Both the position numbers and the translations under genes were made by a program. Below the pieces are notes generated by a model. The model was given only the letters and a program-made list of their open reading frames with translations, did not search any database and was not told the DNA's origin. This document shows, piece after piece, positions 33,785-45,955 of a stretch of 64,000 nt of DNA; position 1 is the first letter of the stretch, and every line of letters begins with the position of its first letter. This DNA comes from Lineus longissimus (Eukaryota > Nemertea > Pilidiophora > Heteronemertea > Lineidae). The stretch covers positions 3,784,001 to 3,848,000 of the forward strand of contig NC_088324.1 in assembly GCF_910592395.1 (NCBI RefSeq). The letters run 5' to 3'.

Positions 33785-35945
33785 ACAATAAAACTTGGTT
33801 TTACGGCGAATAAACTAAGTTTATTATTTGAAAGAGATATTGTTGTTTTAAAAACAGCCTATATTTTCTCCTAATAAACCAGGTTGTTCTAAAAATATAA
33901 GTTTATCTGTACAAAAACACTAATATTATTTCCTCATAAAGTAAGTTTTTTTCCATAAACCTATATTTTATGATAAAATACTGGTTTTTCAACACAAAAC
34001 CTGTACCTAATCACCTGAAATGTAAGTTTTCGCACCGAAATGTCCTTTTATTCAATAAACTTGTTTTATCAAGCAAACAACCAAGTTTATCTTAAAAAAA
34101 CAAGTTGATGTCTAATAAACTAAGTTTTACAAAAAAACTGGTTTATTAGGAAAACCTACCCTACTTTTAAACCTCGACCCCACCGAGAACTGATTTCATC
34201 AGGGCGGAGGTTAGTTAAACACCCGTTCCCAGTGCATGTATAGGCATGCGTATTGCACATGCGCATGCACAGCCCATGGTGCCGATCGAGGTCGCACATC
34301 CTCGTCCAACAAAGATCGTGGAGTCGTATACGTCATAGGGAACGAGGTAGAAAATACAAGTTTTCTTGATACAGTAGGTTTATGCACGTCGTTTGTCCAG
34401 TTATTCAAAAAACCTGTAATTTTACAATAAAACCAGGTTTATTTGCCGACAACCTTAACAAAATTCAATAAAACTAGGTTTTTACCCTAACATTTAAGTT
34501 TCTCCGCCATTTGTCCAGTTATTGCTAAAAAAACAAAATGTTTTCCAAAACAACCAAGTTTATTACCAATGGGTGAAAAACTAATATTTTAGGGCATAAA
34601 ACCTGGTTTCTTTCCGAAACTTCACTTTTATTGACATAAACCTATTTGATCAGGACAACAATATCGGTTTTGTTAAAATAACCTGGTTTCACCCTGGCTG
34701 ATAAGTATTCCGACGAGCTCGCCTAACACCTCAAACAATACATGGCATGTAGAGCAGCCTCTGATTACATTTTATAAGAAAATAAACGCATTGCTTTTTT
34801 GCAAATCTGGTGCACCTAATTAAATTTCATGTAACACAATTTAAAAGGTATTTTTCCACTTTTCCTGTGCATTCCTGTGCCTTTTCCTATGCCGCGGCTT
34901 TGTGCGATATTCATTCGCCGGGGTGGGTTTATCAGGAGAAAATATAGGTTGTTTTAAATGAAATGTTCTGGGGACATTGTGCTCACCTGGTAATCATTTA
35001 GTCGAAGATGAAATGACATATGGAGGTTACATTGACTTTTAAGACAAAAATTGGCACTGTCAATGACACTTTTAAAACATCTGTGAACTTGATAAACTAT
35101 AGGTCACAATTGACCTAAATTGGGTCAACTTATACAGATCCCCATTAGGTGTCTCCATATAAATTTTGAAGAATCTCAGACAAAATAGTAGTGAAACGTA
35201 TCAACTTCAGCGGAATTTTAGAGTTTGACCTTTCTGACCTTAGCAACTACATGTAGGTCAAAATGTTATACGCTCTATGTCATACTTGAACATATCGATC
35301 ACTGATGCACATTTGAGGACCACACAGTGAAGGTTTCTTGATATAACTGACATTGAGTTTTATGACCTGACCTACTTACACCTGAAAAGTAGGTCACATT
35401 GACCTGAGTTTGTGTTAATATGTACAGATGCCCAATAGTTGTCTACATATCAAATTTGAATAGTCTTGGACAATTAATGACGAAATGTGCTACCTTCGCT
35501 GAAATTTTCGAGTTTGACCTCTGTGACCTTCAAAAGTTAGTCAAATCAAAACCCGTATATTATGTCATGTAGTCTCATCAGAAGTATTGACAGTAAGAAT
35601 GTCATTGTTTTAGCTATCAGTGTTCATGAGATAATGACAAAATAAGGTTTTCAAAGATGGCTGCCTCGAGCCCAGAAGGTAGGTCAAATGGCGATTATTT
35701 TTTGTGTCAAGACATGTTGTCATAAGACATCCTCAGAGCAAGTTCCAACTGTCTAGACTCAATAGTCAGCAAACGTGCCCCTATTGGTGACGGACGACGG
35801 ACGAGCGGACCGACGGACCCACAGACGACGGACGACGGACCAGACGACGACACAGGCTCACCCATGTCAGCTAAAAAAAAACATATTTCTTTCAAATAAA
35901 CTTAGTTTATCAGCCATAAAACCAAGTGTCATTGAAGAAATATAG
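33785..35945. mobile_element. Inverted-repeat element with AAAC/GTTT palindrome arrays
   Basis: ACTTGGTTTTACGGCGAATA then AACTAAGTTTATT, near 33795, is mirrored near 35885-35935 (AAATAAACTTAGTTTATCAG then CCATAAAACCAAGT). Inside the left end, variants of ATAAACCNNGTTTAT repeat irregularly to about 34150. They are interrupted by 250 bp of unrelated sequence and resume to about 34695. The interior holds a family B copy. No transposase is seen. The design, inverted ends plus one long palindromic subterminal array, resembles the 17.6-27.7 kb element. Confidence 0.6.
34955..35872 (+). repeat. Dispersed repeat family B, copy at 35 kb
   Basis: Starts at GTGCTCACCTGGTAAT, contains two degenerate units around GAGTTTGACCTNTNTGACCTT, ends in a GACGGACGACGGAC tract and then GGCTCACCCATGTCAGCTAA. 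The same order is seen at 55840-56852. There is no coding frame. Confidence 0.8.
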
Positions 35946-37244
35946 GTTGTTTGAAGAACTGAACGGCGTTGGCATTCACTGGATTGGAGTGTGTATGTTG
36001 GCCGGGTGATCAGCTGTTGCAAATCAAAATATTTCGAAAAAGAGTAGACTAAACTACTTTTTTTCGTATTTTTCTCGAGCATTGGCTATGGTTCTTCACG
36101 TGGAAACCGGTAATTTTGGATTTACATGTAAGAATGTTTTTTTAAATCGCAGTTTTTAGTGATTTTTGGGTCTGGTTTGAAATTTTTAGTTTGGGGTGGC
36201 ATCAAGTGCTCGGAGCCAATCCTGCGCTAATAACTGACTTGTATTCATTAAATAAATGAGGTGAGTTCGTGTGGAAATAGGAGGTCACGGCCTTTCCAGT
36301 GGTGTACAGCACCTATTCGTCATTCTTTGAAAAGCGACTTCAAAACACATTTTGACATGGGTGTCATCTGAAATTGAGAGAAAATCCGGACGTCACGCAC
36401 TTTCGGGAAAACTTTTGAGCGTGACCTTACACTATAGTTTACTCCATTGAAAACATAAATCTGCCGCGAACAGATCGTTTTTTTTCTTCAAAAACCTGTC
36501 GCGGCTTCTATGTACGACAAAATACCCTGCCCCGAATCCAGTAATTCGCAAAAAGAGTGCATGGCTTAAAATCACTTATCTTATTTTATGCCTAATCTAA
36601 GAGATGTTTTCCCATCGAGTTCCCCAGTAATGCAGGGTACGGAAATAAGTCGGCCGCAATGCCGCGTAATCCGCATGACAAATAATCTTTGTCTCAGATC
36701 AAATTGTCATCTCCCTAGGTAGCCACATCAGGCAAAACCAACTGTTGCCTCCCCCGGGGTGTAATAAAGAGGCCAACCTGCTGGCTGTTCTTTCTCTGAT
36801 CAATATACCAATATTGCCACGGGGGACGCAATTCGGATTGCAGGAGTTCACCTACATTGATGGCCAAGAGGGTCACGCTTCTCCCCTGGTATGGCGGCTG
36901 ATACATCTTCATCTTCCTATCCCTACTTGACGATACATAACAGATTTTAAAACAAATCTTTCATGAACCATGACATCAACAATGAACTTAATTACAGAAT
37001 CCCTGTCGCAAATAGCTTGCTTTCAGCGCTCTCAGACCACAGTGACAATTCATCCATAATTTTTTAAAGAATTATGGGAGATGTATCAAAGGGATCTTTG
37101 TTGATCTCACAAAACTGAAAAATGTCCGTGCTACATTTCCCAGCGAACATCAGAACAATCATGGATCGACAAAACTATTCCTCTCCTCTGATAACTATTT
37201 CAGTTTTTATGGAACCATTGTTTTGTACAGCAATCATGCCCCCC
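35946..37244. other. Intergenic stretch, no gene recognised
   Basis: Open frames 36715-36912 minus and 36745-36930 plus cover the same bases and neither shows a known motif. Nothing else structured was seen up to the left end of the Mutator-like element. Confidence 0.45.
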
Positions 37245-37264
37245 GCGGGCGGCGATTTTTTTTC

Positions 37265-37470
37265 CTGACCCTTTCAGCAAAGCATTATGTACTTTCGGCC
37301 AATCAGAGTTCGACAAGTCTGTGACGTCAGTTGAACTTTAGAAGAATGCAATGACGAATTTTTTAACCTGACCCTTTCAGCAAAGCATTGTGTACTTTCG
37401 GTGAATCAGAATTCGACAAATATGTGACGTCAGTTGAACTTTAGAAGAATGCAATGGCGGAATTGGTAAA
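37265..37470 (+). repeat. Tandem duplication of about 105 bp just inside the left end
   Basis: The block CCTGACCCTTTCAGCAAAGC to TTAGAAGAATGCAATG occurs twice (about 37265 and 37369). Both copies include GTGACGTCAGTTGAACTTTAG. The second copy runs into the transposase start codon at 37454. The right terminus has only one copy, so the duplication is specific to the promoter side. Confidence 0.9.
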
Positions 37471-40400
37471 CATCGTTTCTGTTCACAAAAACAACAGTCT
37501 GAGCGAGTTCGAAGCATTTAAGGTATGATTAACTATACGAATCAAAAGGATAGATATTGGTATTATCGGTTTCTGATTGTCTAGCGCATCAAACTGGAGA
37601 AAAAAACTGTGAAAAAATACCTTTATGTATCACATTCAGACTGCAAGCGCATACATTGCATGCATGCATGGTCAATTAGACGTGTATTATTGTACACAAA
37701 CTACATGCACTACACTACAGCAGTGTCAGTGTGCACTGGAATTGCTAACAGACTAAGGCGTAGACCCCAGATGGCACGCCTGTCACTCCTCAACAGCCTA
37801 GGCTATGATCATAGCTAGAGTGGTTTTATGAGGCTCTATATGTTGGTTATCATGGACATTATCATATATCATGTCAGACTAAAAGTCGCAGGTTTGTGAA
37901 ATGTATTTGAATATTCTTATTCAGTTTGCAGAATAGTCTCCAAGATGGATTTCAATACAAATTTGTTGCCAATGAAGATGAGGAGCAATATCCAGTCGTA
38001 CGGGTCAATATTTCTGATGGAGAAACAGCTGAAAAATGGAGGAAATAATTGGAAGAAAATACAAAGACGACATGGAGACTGAACTACGGGAAGGTTGCAA
38101 AGGGCAAAGTCAACATATACAAGCGAAACTTCCGATGCCAGCACAACACCCATCCTCGCAGTTCCACGGCTGATAGCAGGAGTGGTTCCAAAAATTGTGA
38201 TTGCCCAGCAGCAATGCTTACCATAACTGTGAAGAGAACAGAATTCAAACAGAAGTCTAGGTAGGTAGAACACATGTCATTAAATCCTTGTCTGCGTATG
38301 ACATACATGTACTGAGATCCAATGGCTAACCCACTGATGAAAAAGTCATTCACCAAGAAAACATTAAGGTGCGCTTTGGTATGCAAGAGTGATCACTTGC
38401 CTCGAAAGGCAGTCACTGATATTTGATGATTTGACACCTCGGTTTAGGTCACCGCCTATATTGCATACAGTAGGCCTACTCAGAGTAGCCTGTCATGTCT
38501 AAAAGTGCAATAACAAGATCCTACCTTCAATTTCAGGGCTTCGGTTGAAGATCCTCATCTGCCTAGCCTCCCAGGTGTTCTTCAGTTTAAAAACTTGCAC
38601 AACCATGAACTCATCTCTGATGACAGTCTGAGAGAGCGGGACGTGCCTAATGAAGCCAAGCAGATGCTGCTCGAGCTGTTCCAGAGTGGCCGTTCACCAT
38701 CATCTGCCCTTGAAGCTCTCGAGATTGACCTTGAGTTCTCGGAAGGAGATAACTACGTCTTTGCGGCAGCTGACAGAGCACAGTTACCTGATGCTGGCTA
38801 CTGTTACAGGTATGTTCTTGTTTCTCTTGTTTCATTGTTGTCTTACACTGATCCTTTCTTATTGCATTTGCATGCACATTTCTTAAAAATACTTTTATCA
38901 GCACATAAAATTCTTTCTCTTTTCCAAGGACAAGGATACTTTTTCATTAGCAGATAAGGACATTTTGAAGTACACTTGTCCCAAAGCTGGCATTATAACG
39001 AAAGTTGACTGTAGAAAAATTATTTGCAGACTTGACAGTGACATGTTTTTTGTACTATTGCAGGTTGTATTACCAGATTTTCAAGAAGGCATTTGGAGCT
39101 CCGAGTGGTGAACAGATGCTGAAAGACCTGGAGAAGCACGACGAGGAGTACAACTGCCGGAACGACAAAGAATTTTTTAAGTTTAAGGTATTAGACAAAT
39201 ACTTGGCTGTGGCAGTTTGCAGTCCCTTGATGCAAATGGTTCATTAACTTGTTGAACAGAGTGGGGAGTTTGATATTCATGGATGCAAGTGGTGGTGCGG
39301 ACAGATACCACTGCAGAATATTTCTTCAACTGACTCATTCCTGTGCTGGTGGCTTGCTAGTCCGTGTACTTATTACGACATCTGAGAGTACGGATGTCAT
39401 CACTGCCGGACTTGAACTTCTGATGGAAGTTTTACCTGATCGAGAATTTTATGGTAGAGGACAGGAGGGGCCTGCAGTTTTTATGACAGATGATTCCACA
39501 GCAGAATGATCTGCTCTCACAAACTGTTTTCCTGACTCTGTTTTGCTGCTGTGTGTTTATCACGTTCTTCAAGCCAATTGGCGCTACTTGTGGGATGCAA
39601 AACATAGCATTAAGAAAGAAGACAGGCCTCATCTATTCTCTTTGTTAAAAGAGAAGATCTATGCTAACGATGAGGAGGAACTATCCCAAAAATATGATCG
39701 TGCACTCGAAGATCTCGTTGCGCAACGAAACGAAGGATTTCTTCACCATCTTCAGGACACATATGATCGCCGCCATGCTTGGGCTGTTAGCCTGAGGGAA
39801 GAGTTACCAATACGTGGCGATAACACCAATAACTATGTCGAGGCAGCTATGCGAATTCTTAAAGACAAAGTGTTCAACGGTGTTAAGGCTTTCAATGTTG
39901 TGCAGCTTCTGGACTTCATGCTCACCAGGTTCGAGGCCTACTACGTGCGTTGATTGATCGATGTTGCCAACAACCGATTAGATGGCTGCATATCCATATC
40001 AAATAGGTACATGCTAAAAGGTGATCTACCATGTTGACATGTCTATGGGTCTGTGCTCGTATTACACTGGTAAAACTGGAGCCCCCTGCAAACACCAGGG
40101 TGCACTTGTGAAGCATTTGGGGATAGCATCTGTCAATTTTGTCCCGGTCACATCTGCTATCTTGCGTGGTCGTCTCTACCAAGTTGCCACTGGCTGCACT
40201 GAATTGCCTAGTGGCTGGTTCTCCAGTCTTAGGGATGAACATCAAAATCAGCCAGCACTAGTGGTCTCCATGTCAGATGATGAAGAAGTGATGCCAGGTG
40301 GCTCTCCAGATACTGATTCACCTACCGGTTCAACTAAAACCACAGTGGCCTTAGATCCTGAGCATCCTCCAAATGACAATGACCATTGGGGTCTCGAGCA

Positions 40401-40957
40401 ACAAAGGCAACTACAGAATAGATGTCTTGCTCGTCATGGTGGGCAACCAGTGAGAAGTTATGATACCAACAACAGTGACATGAGTGATGAACTTAACACA
40501 CTTCAGCAGCAGATCATGAAAGCTGCGGAAGATATTTGTTCGAGAATAGTGAAAAACCCTGAGTTGACAGCATCTGCTAAGAAATTTGTGAAAATATCTC
40601 ATCATCTTATTACTTACTAATACTGCTTTGGATTCAGCGCTTGCATGTTTTAGGAGGTATACAGGTGCTGGGGTTACAAAGGCCTCTACCAAATCCAGAT
40701 CAAAGATAAAGCCTCGTGGGTCTACAATTGGTGTGCAGCCAACAGCCATCGCACGAAGGAAATCTGATCGTGGTGGGAGAAGATGCCTCATTACTGGACG
40801 AAACACAAAAGCGTCCAAATGCCCTGTCAAGAGACCAAGCTCAGAAAGTGTAGGTAGTCTCCTTCCCAAGAAAAGACCAAGGAAGGCTCCACATAATTTA
40901 GCTCACGGTGTAATGAAGAACCAAAGTTTGGGAAAAACACACAGTAGCAAGTTGTAA
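37454..40957 (+). pseudogene. MULE-type transposase with SWIM finger, multi-exon, several lesions
   Basis: Predicted exons: 37454-37522 (MAELVNIVSVHK), 37932-38260, 38537-38809, 39064-39187 and 39261 onward, with GT-AG borders. Exon 2 has a DNA-binding-like region (NFRCQHNTHPRS, CDCPAAM) with an in-frame TAA. The catalytic core follows: LIFMDASGGADRYH (first Asp), VFMTDDSTAE (second Asp), YHVLQANWRYLWD, and NTNNYVEAAMRILKD (Glu). The SWIM zinc finger is GLCSYYTGKTGAPCKHQGAL. Lesions: a shift near 39268, TGA at 39507-39509 in the DDS-AE-SAL block, TGA at 39951-39953, a shift near 40021, and another near 40620. The basic C-terminal tail runs to 40957. In a working copy this enzyme would cut the element at its inverted ends. 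This copy cannot make it. Confidence 0.9.
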
Positions 40958-41299
40958 AATGTTGTCTAATCATTTCACACTTTCTTGATATGGGTTCAGT
41001 TTGATTAGTCAGAATAGCAACGGTTAAAGTCTTTTTGTGGAGTGATGGCAAACATTTGTTCTGGTACACAATCATTTATAAACTGTTTTCATTGTATTAA
41101 CTCACTCTGCCAGTGGCCATGTCATCCAATAGTAACTGAGATAGTTACTGAAGGCCTGCAATAAAGGTGTTCCACTTGAAAGCATTCAATGAGAGCTTTC
41201 CAATGAGTACCTATATTGCATAGTTTCAATGCTCTGTTGAGATTTCCACTTGTTTACATTAAGATTTGATTTGAAATGATAGTGAAAGTGTTAAATGTT

Positions 41300-41566
41300 T
41301 TAAATACTGACGCTTGTCAAGTGCATGCGGTGTATACTTGTACATGAATATGGTCTATGTTTTGGTGATATTTTAAAACTAAATAAAGCGAAATAATCAG
41401 TCAAATCATATGGACATTTTTCTTTTATTATGCCCTTCAGACGTCTTACAATGTATTTATCACAGGTGAGGCCATCTGTAAAGGGGTGATCTCTAAATGT
41501 ACCCGTAAGATCATTGAATGGTTTTTCTCCTGTGTGAATATGTTCAGAAGTTACTACAAGAGGCAC
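41300..41566 (-). pseudogene. Possible eroded C2H2 zinc-finger fragment
   Basis: An 88-codon minus frame includes HIHTGEKPF, the linker between C2H2 zinc fingers, and later KCPYDLTDYFALFSFKIS, which resembles a finger with its second Cys lost. The zinc ligands are mostly missing, so no finger could fold. It lies in the 3' part of the Mutator-like element, in antisense. It may be a captured and decayed fragment or partly chance. Confidence 0.3.
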
Positions 41567-42054
41567 AGGAACATTTTCAAGAAGAAATGCCCTTCAGTTC
41601 CCCCTTTGACAGTCTCATTCTGAAACACCCGAGTGAGAATATTTCATTTTCATGATGGATAATGTATGTAGCCTCGTTTTCACCACACAGGTTTGGGTGA
41701 GACAAGCAATACCTCCAATGAAGTATCAATTCCTTAAACAAAAACACTGCAAAATTGCCAAGTCAGAAATGTAAACAAAGGCACGTGTGAACGATACCTA
41801 TATAATGCAGTGATGGCACTCGAAATATGATTGGTTAAGAATGTACACAATGCTTTGCTGAAAAGGTCAGGAAAAAAATTCGCCGTCGTGCGCCAGGAAT
41901 TACACTTTTCAAAACACCGTTCTCAGCACGAACCGGTTTGAACGGTGGGCCCTTTTTTCTCGAAATATCCATTGCAATTCTGACGCAGTCATTAAACGCA
42001 TATCCGCTTCAGAGAGTAATTGCGCGGCTTCACCCCGATCAATTGGCGCCATTT

Positions 42055-43765
42055 TGCATCATCTCCACCGAGGCTGACTCAAATCTTTAAAACAAGATTT
42101 GCCATTTTTCATTCCAACCAAGCTCTTTTCTCCAATCCAGGTTTGATACCTAAGTCGATTACCTAACTTGTTTCTCATTTTACAAGATTTCATTTCTTGA
42201 TTTCTCGTTTTACAGACACCCGCTCTGTTTAAACGGTCCCAGCTGAAAATAAATGGTTCACTGTTAGTTCTGGATTGAAGTGGAGTTTACATTGCGATCA
42301 ATGTGTGCTATCGGTAAAAAATTGGTCCCATCGTTTTTAAGATTTGAGTCAGCCTCGGTGGAGTGTCTGCCAACTGTATGTGCTGTGTGACTGCTTATGT
42401 TGCAGGGAACTTCCTCCTACTTGATTTTGGTGCCCTCCAACTAGTTTATCATTAAGGAGTCTCTTGCTGATAAAGGGTAATGATGCTGTGAACTTCCTGC
42501 TATAGGTGGCGCTTGACTAGATTGGCCTCACACTGTGTCATTCAAGGGGTCTCTTGCTGGAAATTGTTGTCAAATGGTAATGATGCTGTGAACTTTCTGC
42601 TATAGGTGGCGCTTGACTAGGCTGACCTCACGCTGTATCATTTGAAGTGGTGTCTTGCTGGAAGTTGTGGTTAAAGGGTAATGATGCAGTGAATTTTCTG
42701 CTATAGGTGGCGCTTGACTCGGCTGACCACGCTTTATCATTAAAGGGGTCAACATGCCAAATACACGCTAGATGCACTGGGCGACGTCGCGTCAGTGACG
42801 TCACGAGCAGTGATAAGATAGCATACGGATGCGTGGTGAAATGCAGATTTGTCACACTCGATATTAATGTAAGCTAAGCGCCGCCTAGCAGTAGGTTCAC
42901 ACCATCAATACACTCTAACAGCAACTTACAATACGATTAAGAGAACCCTAGTCAAGTGCAGCACCGTTACCCTTCAACAACTTCCAGCAAAAAAAACATT
43001 AAAAATATGCTTTAGTTCAACCTGGTCAAACTCCACCTATTGAGGAAAAGTGGCGTAAACTCAACAGTCATAATTTATTTACTCTTCATTTCAACCTCCA
43101 CTTAACGGGGAAGTTCACATTATCATTACCAGCAAGAGATCAGCCTCTAGATGATATAGTTGTGAGGTCAGCCTAGTCTAGCACCACACATAGTAGGAAG
43201 TTCACAACATCATTACCCTTTAACATAAACTTCCAGCAAGGGACCCATTTAAATGATACAGTGCGAGATTAGCCTAGTCAAGCGCCAACTATAGCAGGAA
43301 GTTCAAATCATCATTACATTTTACCATCAACTTCGCGAAAAAAAGAGACCCTTGATACAGCGCAAAGTCAGCCTAGTCAAGCGCCACCTAAAGCAGGAAG
43401 TTCACAGCATCATTACCCTTTGACAACAACTTCCAGCAAGATACCCCTTTAACTGATACAGTTTGAGGTCAGCCTAGTCAAGTGCTGGAGGTCACCACAG
43501 TCAAGCGCCACGTAGGAAGAAGTTCCCTGCAACATTTGCAGTCATTCAGCGCATACATTTGGCACACACTCCACCCAGGCTGACTCGACCATTAAAACGA
43601 GATTTGCAATTCTTCGTTTCAACCAAGAACTTTTCTCCAATCCTGATTTTATACCTAACTTGATTAGCTAACTCATTTCTCGTTTTACAAATCTCATTTC
43701 TCATTTTACAATATTTCATTTCTTGACTTCTTGATTTCGCGTTTTACATTAGACACCCAAACAAA
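42055..43765. repeat. Composite of inverted minisatellite arrays with repeated ends
   Basis: Units of about 110-125 bp containing CTATAGGTGGCGCTTGACTA, GGTAATGATGCTGTGAACTT and CTTGCTGGAA run forward at about 42405-42750. The same units run reverse-complemented at about 42940-43540. CTCCACCNAGGCTGACTC occurs forward near 42066, reversed near 42350 and forward near 43572. A 170 bp block (TTCATTTCTTGATTTCTCGTT) occurs directly repeated at 42090-42225 and 43600-43755. This is a nested structure of at least two insertions or duplications. The frame 42628-42855 minus lies over the array centre and is not a gene. Confidence 0.85.
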
Positions 43766-44275
43766 GCTAATAAACAAAATTGCAATCCAAAACTATCGCA
43801 TATTATACAAATAGCTGATGTTTGGGAGTCCGATCTAACATTCTCTATTTGCTATATTATGCAGCAAATGTCTTGGCAGACTAGACTATATTATAAGGCT
43901 GTACAATACAATATAATCATTACTTAATATTTACTTAATTTCACAGGCAAATCTGAGGGAATTGTATCAATAGGCCTAATAAATTAAATTGACATCAAAG
44001 TAAATTGTAAGAAAATATTTTATTTGTTTCATCCCCTTGTAAGTAAAAGGATAATGCGATCTACGATTATCTACGACTGTTGTAGTAAAAAGGGCCAAAA
44101 TCAAGTGTTTTCCCATTAATGTTGCCTTAATTCCAATACAAAACCAAATAATACAGCATGCGTTATCATTTTACTACAACCTGTACAGTCTGTATGAAGT
44201 AACATAACTGGAATTTTTTGTGCCATTGTTATCAGATTTCATGCTTACCACCAAGTGTTAAAATACGTTTAATAA
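43766..44275. other. AT-rich spacer, nothing recognised
   Basis: No structure or gene was seen between the composite repeat and the broken gene at 44276. The latter's first ATG follows an AATAAATGG context. Confidence 0.4.
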
Positions 44276-45172
44276 ATGGATATTCTGAAAGCATTCGTTT
44301 CTGAAGAACAGAGTTTCAAAAAAGAAGTTCTAGACCCTACAACGTCTTATGGTTCAACATTCAAGAAAGAGAGTGAAGTAAACAGGTGGTTGGCTAAATG
44401 TGATATGACATACTATTAGAATCAGGTGAACTTTGTTGTTTATTGTGCCACAACGTTGACTGGACTCCCGGATGTAGCAGAAGTTACAGTACCGCTTGTC
44501 GAATCAATCTACCAATTTCGTGTTTACTATCAAGTTAGGAAGATACTTAAGTAAATGGAAGTACCATTACCCACGGATGATATATTTAACTCTGCTAACA
44601 ATTGCTACAACGTAACATAATTTTTCAGATTATGTAATTAATTTAACGTATCTACAGACTTTGATTTTAGAACAAAGAAAGGATACAATTATGGTCTAGG
44701 AACAACATATTTATGGGGTGCGGTTCATGGAAATGGATTCATAGATCATAGAGATCACTATGCTTTGCCTAATAAACATTACACCCTAAGCTCAATTGTT
44801 ACACATTGCTTAGATAAAAACAATTGTTCAGAATGATGATGGTTGGAAATATTTCATTAAGTTTGATAAGAAGAGCTTAACTGAGCCTGGAATTGTTAGA
44901 CTCAACGACAGCATAAGAAATTATGTTTATTGTATTTTAGGAGCACAGGCTCAAGCAAGGAAAGCGATAATTGGTAGTTATGGAATTAAATTGGACGCAC
45001 AGAAGCAATTCTTAAAACTCTTACAAGATTCAATTGACCAACACGTGGATATTCCGAAATCAATTCTAAGGTTTACAAGACAAAATTTTGTAATAAGACC
45101 TGGCCTGTACATCATAGGTTCAAACACTGTTATAAATGTAGGTAAGATGTATTCATGCGCGGCCAAGCCCTA
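44276..45172 (+). pseudogene. Broken gene for an unidentified protein family
   Basis: Coding-like frames follow each other on the plus strand. 44276-44419 starts MDILKAFVSEEQSFKKEV and ends in TAG. The same frame reopens at 44420-44554 (VNFVVYCATTL; YQFRVYYQVRKILK) and at 44555-44620, separated by stops. After a shift, about 44650-44836 reads TDFDFRTKKGYNYGLG. After another shift, about 44850-45172 reads TEPGIVRLNDSIRNYVYCIL and LDAQKQFLKLLQDSI. Order and style fit a single protein of roughly 290-300 residues. From memory, similar uncharacterised multicopy proteins exist in other aquatic invertebrate genomes, but I cannot name the family or its role. A mobile or viral origin is possible. Confidence 0.6.
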
Positions 45173-45955
45173 ACCGTAGTTCCTCAAATCATTGATTTCA
45201 CGGTCCTCACAGTATGTCAGTGTTGATTCAGCAGTTGTTTTGGCAAATACATGTTTTTTGGAGTTTCTGAAACCTAGAGCGCTACTCAATAGGCGGCTAA
45301 CAAGAAATTACGCATTTACTGTTGTTGCCGATGTATGTGTACACTGAACTTGGGATGTGCGTCGGCCCCGTTTTGAAATGCCGTCTAGTGGCAGTTGGTG
45401 CGTTTTTCGCTGATTTGTGCAAAATTCAACATATCTCAAAAGTTCAATGGTTGACCCTCGTTTTTTTTTTTTTTGTGTAGCGTAACCAACTGTCTTTCAT
45501 GGGAGAATGGTCACTGTAAGAATTATTCAGGAAGAAATGTATACTATTTGGGGCTTTTCGTGATTGTCCGGCCCAATTGGCAATATTGCCATTTGGGATG
45601 GTGAACAGAGCTAGGAGCAAATGCGACGCTTATGATTTATTTAAAGAAATAAAATGCCCGATTTAACATCCTGCAGGATCAGGGGAGTCGGGAGTTTCCA
45701 GTGATATACGACATAAATGGGTTGTCCTCATGCATTCACTTTGGAAACGCATTTTAAAATAAATGTTACGTCCTGTTAATGGGACACGTCATCATCGCGT
45801 ACATTTGGGGAAAACTCCCTAACGAGACCTAAACAATAAAGAAACGCGCAACTCGCGGCCAACAATAAACACAAACTTCGCGTCACGGACGACGTCACAT
45901 AATTATGATGTCTGTAGATGACGTCATAATACTCATAGCGAGTGTGCATGCGTTC
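45173..45955. other. Spacer with TGACGTCA-like words next to the BEL/Pao element
   Basis: No gene. GACGTCA-type words occur at 45891-45898 and again near 45918-45926, close to the 3' end of the retroelement coding region. I looked here for an LTR partner of the sequence beyond 51624 and found none by eye. Confidence 0.4.

Larger units (their letters stand above)
37245..41890 (+). mobile_element. Mutator-like transposon, 4.65 kb, with inverted ends
   Basis: The left end GGCGATTTTTTTTCCTGACCC then TTTCAGCAAAGCATTATGTAC (37251 on) is mirrored at the right end by GTACACAATGCTTTGCTGAA then AAGGTCAGGAAAAAAATTCGCC (to about 41886). Between them lies a plus-strand multi-exon transposase with MULE and SWIM features. 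The match of ends and content makes this one element. The 8-11 bp target duplication expected for MULEs could not be identified. The element's own tips are therefore approximate. Confidence 0.85.

Noticed and set aside
42628-42855. 75-codon minus frame at the centre of the 42-43.8 kb composite
   Set aside because: It overlies minisatellite units and changes register with them; no motif.
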